Assembly: GCA_020635195.1 (NCBI GenBank)
Contig: JACKAG010000019.1
Coordinates: forward strand, 1-37,735
DNA: 37,735 bases
Direction of reading: 5' to 3'
DNA from: Deltaproteobacteria bacterium
Lineage (GTDB): Bacteria; Bdellovibrionota_B; Oligoflexia; Oligoflexales; Bog-1112
Every line of letters starts with the position of its first letter. The stretch's first letter is position 1. The position numbers and the translations under genes are program-made. Below the pieces are notes generated by a model. The model had not been told where the DNA came from, searched no databases, and was given only the letters and a program-made list of their open reading frames with translations. Below are positions 33,505-37,735 of the stretch, piece by piece.

Positions 33505-33745
33505 GTTCGCATGCTTTAGTTCTCATTGATTATTCCGGCTTACTACAATGAGGAACGGCAGCTGGATACTTTTTGTGTAAGGCTGTGTGTTACCTGTTTT
33601 GTTCCCGGAAAGCATGGTTGGGCGGAAAAACAGGCAGAGCAGATGACCGTCTGTCCGGAAGGTCAGTTCTCCATGCTTGCGGACGTAACCTGTCAGCTAT
33701 GACACAATTCTCAGAGTCTGGGGGGAAGGGGACTCTGGCATCCGA

Positions 33746-34723
33746 CTACTGGTGGAAAAGAGCAGGATTTGTCTCAAGAAGCTTTCTGTACCAGGAGATA
33801 CTCTCGATCAGCCCCTTTTCAAGAGGAACAGCAGGATTCCAGTCAAAAGCCTGCCTCATCCGGCTCAGGTCAGGTCGCCGTCTGACCGGATCATCCTGAG
33901 GCAAATCTTTGTACTCAATTGCAGAAGCAGATTCGCTCAGTCGAATGACTTTTTCGGCCAGCTCTCTGACAGTAAATTCCCCATCGTTCCCGAGGTTGTA
34001 CGGGCTGGAAAATAAGTTCTTGTCAGCCATGGTGATACGCTCAATTCCATCGACAAGGTCCTGAACATAGCAAAACGAACGTGTCTGACTTCCGTCTCCA
34101 TAAATCGTCAAAGGGCGACCGGAAATAGCCTGAGTGATAAAATTACTCACAACTCTTCCGTCATTGCAGGCCATTCTTGGTCCATATGTATTAAAAATCC
34201 GGATCACCCTTACGTCAGTCTGGTAGGAACGACGAAAATCAAAGCAAAGGCTTTCGGCAGCTCTTTTGCCTTCATCATAGCAGGCCCGGGTTCCTGTTGG
34301 ATTGACACAGCCCCGATAACTTTCCTTCTGCGGATGCTCTTCCGGATCTCCATAAACCTCTGATGTGCTTGCCTGAACAAAGGTTGCTCCGGTTCTGCGC
34401 GCCAGATTCAGAAGGTTGAGGGTCCCCTCCACAGAAATTCTCATGGTCATCACCGGGTCATACTGATAATGAACCGGACTTGCCGGGCAGGCAAAATTCA
34501 GAATGTATTCAGACTCAATGGCGAGTGGCTCAACAACATCATGCCGGACCAGCTCAAAGTGGGGATGATCTTTCAGATGGCTGAGATTCAGACGGGAGCC
34601 TGTAAAAAAATTATCAAGACAAATAACTTCGAAATTGCGCTCAAGAAATCGCTCGCACAGATGGCTGCCAATAAAGCCTGCTCCACCCGTAATCAGGACT
34701 CTTGGTAAACTGTTTGTTCTCAT
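33746..34723 (-). CDS. uxs: UDP-glucuronate decarboxylase (UDP-xylose synthase)
   Basis: The 325-aa short-chain dehydrogenase-fold enzyme converts UDP-glucuronate to UDP-xylose using bound NAD. The nucleotide site is GGAGFIGS (13-20), the Ser/Thr of ASTSEVYGD is at about 118-126 and the catalytic pair is Y149-x3-K153. RIFNTYGPRM and the late VRRRPDLSRM (Arg cluster) are typical of Uxs. It lies 63 nt downstream of ugd, which makes its substrate, so the two form a pathway operon. UDP-xylose would feed envelope polysaccharide. AGGAGAGAGGGGA precedes the ATG. Confidence 0.95.
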   Translation of the reverse strand: MRTNSLPRVLITGGAGFIGSHLCERFLERNFEVICLDNFFTGSRLNLSHLKDHPHFELVRHDVVEPLAIESEYILNFACPASPVHYQYDPVMTMRISVEGTLNLLNLARRTGATFVQASTSEVYGDPEEHPQKESYRGCVNPTGTRACYDEGKRAAESLCFDFRRSYQTDVRVIRIFNTYGPRMACNDGRVVSNFITQAISGRPLTIYGDGSQTRSFCYVQDLVDGIERITMADKNLFSSPYNLGNDGEFTVRELAEKVIRLSESASAIEYKDLPQDDPVRRRPDLSRMRQAFDWNPAVPLEKGLIESISWYRKLLETNPALFHQ

Positions 34724-34786
34724 TCCCCTCTCTCCTGGTATAATGACGCCCCTGGTCCCTGAATTTCAGGTTCTGTCTCTGACCTT

Positions 34787-36139
34787 CTACAAAGTCAGGA
34801 GGGAGTCTGTCCGGCTGTCCGGGCGTCCGACACATTCATAATGAAAGCCCGCTTCTTTCAGAGTCTCTGCTTCGTACTGATTTCTCAGGTCAAAGAGATT
34901 GTGCCCTTTAAGCAAGTTGCGAACCATCTGCCAGTTGGGCCAGCGGTATTCACGCCACTCTGTAAGCAGAACAAGCCCATCTGCCCCTTTAAGGGCGTCA
35001 TAAGCCCGGTCAACATAGGAAAGTCCTGCTAATTCTCCGATTTCTTTTTTGAAAGATTCTGTCGCCTGAGGATCATGAGCCACGACCTCAGCTCCCCAAC
35101 CTGTCAGATCTCTGATGATGGAAAGGGCCGGAGCTTCACGGGTGTCATCTGTACCTGGCTTAAAACTGAGCCCCCAGATTGCAAGTCTGCGGCCATGCAG
35201 ATCTCCAAAATGATCTTTGATCTTTCTGGCTACCGCTTTTTTCTGCCGTTCGTTGACCTCCATGACACCTTCCAGTATCCGGAGCTGATGTCCACAGGCC
35301 TCACTGGTTTTTAAAAGTGCCCGGACATCCTTTGGAAAGCAGGAACCGCCAAAGCCAGGGCCTGCATAGAGAAACTTTTTACCAATTCTCGGATCAGCTC
35401 CGATTCCACGACGGACCTGGCTGATGTCCACTCCCAGTTTTTCGCAGAGGCCCGACAGGTCATTCATGAAACTGATACGCGTTGCCAACATTGCGTTGGC
35501 GGTGTATTTGATCATTTCACTTGATTTTCGCTCCACAATAAGGAGCTTGCCCGGATCGTCCAGGGTAAACGGGCGATAGAGGTTCTGCACCTCTTTTTCT
35601 CCATGTTTCCCCTTTAATCCGACAACAATCCGGTCTGGCTGCATAAAATCACCAATCGCGGTTCCTTCCTTCAGGAATTCGGGATTAGATGCAACTGTCG
35701 CCTGATGGGTCGACTTTCTTTTCGACAGTTCCTGCGTGATAATATCTTCCACCTTCTGGCAGGAGCCGACAGGGACCGTTGACTTAACCATCACCAGAAG
35801 GTCAGCTGTCATAGACTGACCAATTTCCGTGGCGACCGCTTCTACATATTTCAGGTCCGCTTCGCCGCTCTCTCCCGGAGGTGTTCCGACTGCAATGAAG
35901 GCAACCTCTGCCTGATTCAGTGACTGCTTAAGGTCAGATGAAAAAAATAAACGACCATGCAGCTGGTTTTGCTGAATTAGTTTGTCCAGGCCCGGTTCAT
36001 AAATAGGAGGAATCCCATCCTGTAACTTGCTGATCTTATCTTTATCAATATCAACACATGTGACATCATGACCGATCTCAGCAAGACATGCTCCTGAGAC
36101 CAGGCCGACATATCCGGAACCCACCATTACAATTTTCAT
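34787..36139 (-). CDS. ugd: UDP-glucose 6-dehydrogenase
   Basis: The 450-aa NAD-dependent enzyme oxidises UDP-glucose to UDP-glucuronate. It has the N-terminal Rossmann motif GSGYVG, FIAVGTPPGE, SNPEFLKEG, the catalytic C267 in GFGGSCFPKD and K211 in EMIKYTAN. The C-terminal domain holds GLSFKPGTDDTREAP. The length is normal. The ATG follows GAGGAAGC. A 10-bp hairpin (36185-36212) lies about 45 nt upstream in the leader. Confidence 0.97.
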   Translation of the reverse strand: MKIVMVGSGYVGLVSGACLAEIGHDVTCVDIDKDKISKLQDGIPPIYEPGLDKLIQQNQLHGRLFFSSDLKQSLNQAEVAFIAVGTPPGESGEADLKYVEAVATEIGQSMTADLLVMVKSTVPVGSCQKVEDIITQELSKRKSTHQATVASNPEFLKEGTAIGDFMQPDRIVVGLKGKHGEKEVQNLYRPFTLDDPGKLLIVERKSSEMIKYTANAMLATRISFMNDLSGLCEKLGVDISQVRRGIGADPRIGKKFLYAGPGFGGSCFPKDVRALLKTSEACGHQLRILEGVMEVNERQKKAVARKIKDHFGDLHGRRLAIWGLSFKPGTDDTREAPALSIIRDLTGWGAEVVAHDPQATESFKKEIGELAGLSYVDRAYDALKGADGLVLLTEWREYRWPNWQMVRNLLKGHNLFDLRNQYEAETLKEAGFHYECVGRPDSRTDSLLTL

Positions 36140-36184
36140 ATCAGCTTCCTCTCTGTCGAGTATCCGGCAAATATCCCGGAAGTC

Positions 36185-36212
36185 TCAGAAAGGCTAAGAC
36201 GCGCCTTTCTGA
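36185..36212. promoter_or_regulatory. Hairpin in the ugd leader
   Basis: A perfect 10-bp stem TCAGAAAGGC/GCCTTTCTGA has an 8-nt loop. It lies between the Rrf2 gene 3' end and the ugd start. There is no T-run on either strand. It could be a terminator of weak type for the regulator gene or a leader element for ugd. Confidence 0.45.
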
Positions 36213-36336
36213 CCTTATCATGATTGCCTGAATTACCATGGCACAGGCACAGCAGTCTGAACGATCTTTAGCAAAATAACAAGAATGATGATCGAAAAAT
36301 GCGTTTAAATCGACTCTTTCGTTATTTTTTTGTCTT

Positions 36337-36834
36337 TCATGCGCGCTCTGTCAGATGTCTGACTGGTCTGCGGCACTCCGGGGAGTGCGTCGGATCAGAC
36401 AAAGCAGAAAGAACTGTGGCAGTATTCCGGGCGTTTAGCTTGTCACAGACCTGGCGGAGACTTCTTCCGGATAGCACGAAGCGGATGTCCCGGTAGACAT
36501 CTCCCCAGACATCCAGCGTGATGCAATTTTGCTCAAATGCACAGCCGCTTTCATCCATACATCTGACAGGGTATAAATTTTCTTCGACGGCCGAAAAAAT
36601 CTCCCAGAGGCTGATATCTCCGGATTGTTTTTTCAGACTCAGGCCACCACTTCTTCCTCTGGTACTTCGTATCAGACCATGGTCACGTAAACGGGCCAGG
36701 ATATGATCCATAAAATCGATGGGAATCCCCTGCCTTGTAGCAATCTTCTGCCGCTGCCTTTGATGCAGGTCATCATTCAAAGCCAGGTCCATCATAATTT
36801 TAAGAGCATAACGACTTTTTGCAGTCAGGTTCAT
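36337..36834 (-). CDS. Rrf2-family regulator, IscR-like
   Basis: The 165-aa winged-helix regulator begins with the Rrf2 signature LTAKSRYALKIMMDLAL and has RSTRGRSGGLSL in the wing. The cluster-binding loop CMDESGCAFEQNC has the C-x5-C-x5-C spacing of IscR, so it probably binds an iron-sulfur cluster. It lies 144 nt downstream of nfu and sufU on the same strand and probably controls Fe-S genes. The tail of about 25 residues after the domain is proline- and Arg-rich. AAAGG precedes the ATG. Confidence 0.9.
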   Translation of the reverse strand: MNLTAKSRYALKIMMDLALNDDLHQRQRQKIATRQGIPIDFMDHILARLRDHGLIRSTRGRSGGLSLKKQSGDISLWEIFSAVEENLYPVRCMDESGCAFEQNCITLDVWGDVYRDIRFVLSGRSLRQVCDKLNARNTATVLSALSDPTHSPECRRPVRHLTERA

Positions 36835-36978
36835 TCCATGCCTTTCTGCATGCAGGGCTTGTGGAGAGCCGTTCAGAAAAAAAGGCTGCTGTCAGACGGC
36901 AGAGAAAAGACAGTCGCCCGCAAAACTCTCAGATATATCGATGGGTCTTTTTGTCTGTCAGGATCTGGTCCCGGCCGA

Positions 36979-37530
36979 TCAAACGACAACCACTTCGAGT
37001 TCATTATGAAATTCATCTCTCAGGACTTGTGTGATCGCCTGAAGTGTTCCGGTTACGGAAGAAGGGCAGCCCCCACAGGCGCCAAGATAGCGCACTGTAA
37101 GAATATGACCATCGAGATCAAGAGGTTCCACATCACCTCCATCCATCTGCAAGCCAGGGCGAATCGTTCTGTCAAGAATTTCATCGATGATCGCAAGCTC
37201 TGGTGATAAAGCTGCCCCGGACTCTTTTGTGGTTTCCGGGTAGTTTTCAAAGCCGCAATCATGGCTTCCGATTTTATTCTGAACCAGTGACTGGACCTTC
37301 TGATCAAGGGTGGACCACTCATGGGCCCCGTCCTGAGTGACGGTCAGAACATTTTCAAAAAAATGAACCTGAGTAACCCCTTCTATATTGATGAGCCCTT
37401 CCGCAAGAGGGACATGTCGGCATTCTGAAGGCTTCTGATAGGAAACACGGCCTTCTTTCTTAAGGTCCTGATTAAGAATATATTTTCTGGCCAGAGGATT
37501 AGGGGTACTCTGAATACGGAACTGTAACAC
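36979..37530 (-). CDS. Nfu-type iron-sulfur cluster carrier
   Basis: The 183-aa protein has an Nfu N-terminal domain (FRIQSTPNPLARKY near the start, FFENVLTV) and a C-terminal NifU-like domain with the cluster-binding pair in GACGGCPSS (C-x2-C). This is the architecture of Nfu carriers that pass 4Fe-4S clusters to target enzymes. The start is a GTG at 37530 with AAAGGAG 6 nt upstream; the longer frame is not used. The sufU stop is 1 nt before it, so the two are coupled. Confidence 0.92.
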   Translation of the reverse strand: MLQFRIQSTPNPLARKYILNQDLKKEGRVSYQKPSECRHVPLAEGLINIEGVTQVHFFENVLTVTQDGAHEWSTLDQKVQSLVQNKIGSHDCGFENYPETTKESGAALSPELAIIDEILDRTIRPGLQMDGGDVEPLDLDGHILTVRYLGACGGCPSSVTGTLQAITQVLRDEFHNELEVVVV

Positions 37531-37531
37531 C

Positions 37532-37735
37532 TCAGACTCCTTTCTTTTCAGCCGATCCATCCACTTCCGTGCACACCGGAGCTTCCTGATTGTGCAAAGC
37601 CCCATTGAGCGTATGCCAGGCCAGTGCGGCACATTTGACTCTGGCGGGAAACTGCCAGATCCCGGAAAATATCTTCAGCTTCCCCAGATTTTCAGGGATG
37701 TCATCTGGTGATAGCCCTCCTGTCAGCAATTGCTG
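37532..37735 (-). CDS. sufU: SufU/IscU-type Fe-S scaffold, C-terminal part only
   Basis: The last 67 codons of an Fe-S scaffold protein are cut by the right window edge. LGKLKIFSGIWQFPARVKCA followed by ALAWHTL is the SufU C-terminal block, with the last cluster Cys in RVKCA. It lies directly before nfu and is probably co-transcribed. The N-terminal part with the other ligands is outside the window. The tail after the conserved block (EAPVCTEVDG) is variable. Confidence 0.85.
   Translation of the reverse strand, partial: QQLLTGGLSPDDIPENLGKLKIFSGIWQFPARVKCAALAWHTLNGALHNQEAPVCTEVDGSAEKKGV

Larger units (their letters stand above)
33256..33745. other. 490-nt leader and spacer between the decarboxylase gene and lolC
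   Basis: There is no gene in this stretch. It holds the candidate promoter at 33475-33504, a compound hairpin at 33317-33372 and a smaller hairpin at 33275-33292 (AGCTTC/GAAGCT), which is the last structure before the lolC ribosome site. If the promoter is right, the transcript leader is about 210 nt and strongly structured. Nothing recognisable lies between 33505 and 33745. Confidence 0.5.

Noticed and set aside
33573..33899. 108-codon plus-strand frame beside the decarboxylase gene
   Set aside because: Its second half is antisense to a clear UDP-glucuronate decarboxylase, and there is no ribosome site.

Overview
The window looks like a chromosomal segment of a Gram-negative, deltaproteobacterium-like organism in the broad old sense. 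The evidence is gene order: on the minus strand lolC, lolD, bamA, skp/ompH, fabZ, lpxA, lpxB, an msbA-like ABC transporter and lpxK run as one nearly continuous block (33255 to 22900). This links lipoprotein export, outer-membrane protein assembly and lipid A synthesis. lpxD is absent from the block. I cannot name a genus from sequence alone. No rRNA, tRNA or CRISPR array was seen.

Left region (1-12.7 kb) is accessory DNA. It holds the remains of an IS630-family transposase with an in-frame stop, a nuclease-like protein with a NucS/DUF91-type PD-(D/E)xK core, and a complete type I restriction-modification operon (hsdM, hsdS, hsdR) whose last gene is a YgjP-type zinc metallopeptidase. After it come a small unrecognised gene, a Fic-family protein lacking its catalytic motif, a repeat-rich non-coding stretch, a probable frameshifted gene, a HAD-IB phosphatase, and an IS4-family insertion sequence with perfect 13-bp ends.

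Middle region (12.8-21.5 kb) is a patchwork of small plus-strand units. These are a P-loop ATPase; a cassette of ECF sigma factor, small membrane protein (possible anti-sigma) and exported protein; an M24 peptidase-like protein; and an operon of truncated GrpB, APH-type kinase, cyclase-family hydrolase and ArsC/Spx-like protein. A lipoprotein and an exported ankyrin-repeat protein ending in a textbook RING-H2 finger follow. Two genomic scars lie here. One is a minus-strand in-frame junction of an hsdR 3' piece with a second metallopeptidase copy. The other is a frameshifted Hsp20 fragment.

Right region (21.5-37.7 kb) is housekeeping DNA on the minus strand. It has a bitopic membrane protein of unknown role, the envelope-biogenesis block with a candidate sigma70-type promoter and structured leader, then ugd and a UDP-glucuronate decarboxylase (UDP-glucose to UDP-glucuronate to UDP-xylose). 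An IscR-like Rrf2 regulator, an Nfu-type Fe-S carrier and the 3' end of sufU close the window.

The most unusual items are the bacterial ankyrin/RING-H2 protein with a secretion signal, the DUF91-type nuclease beside the type I system, the eroded second hsdR-peptidase copy, and the Fic protein that keeps an inhibitory helix but has lost the catalytic loop.
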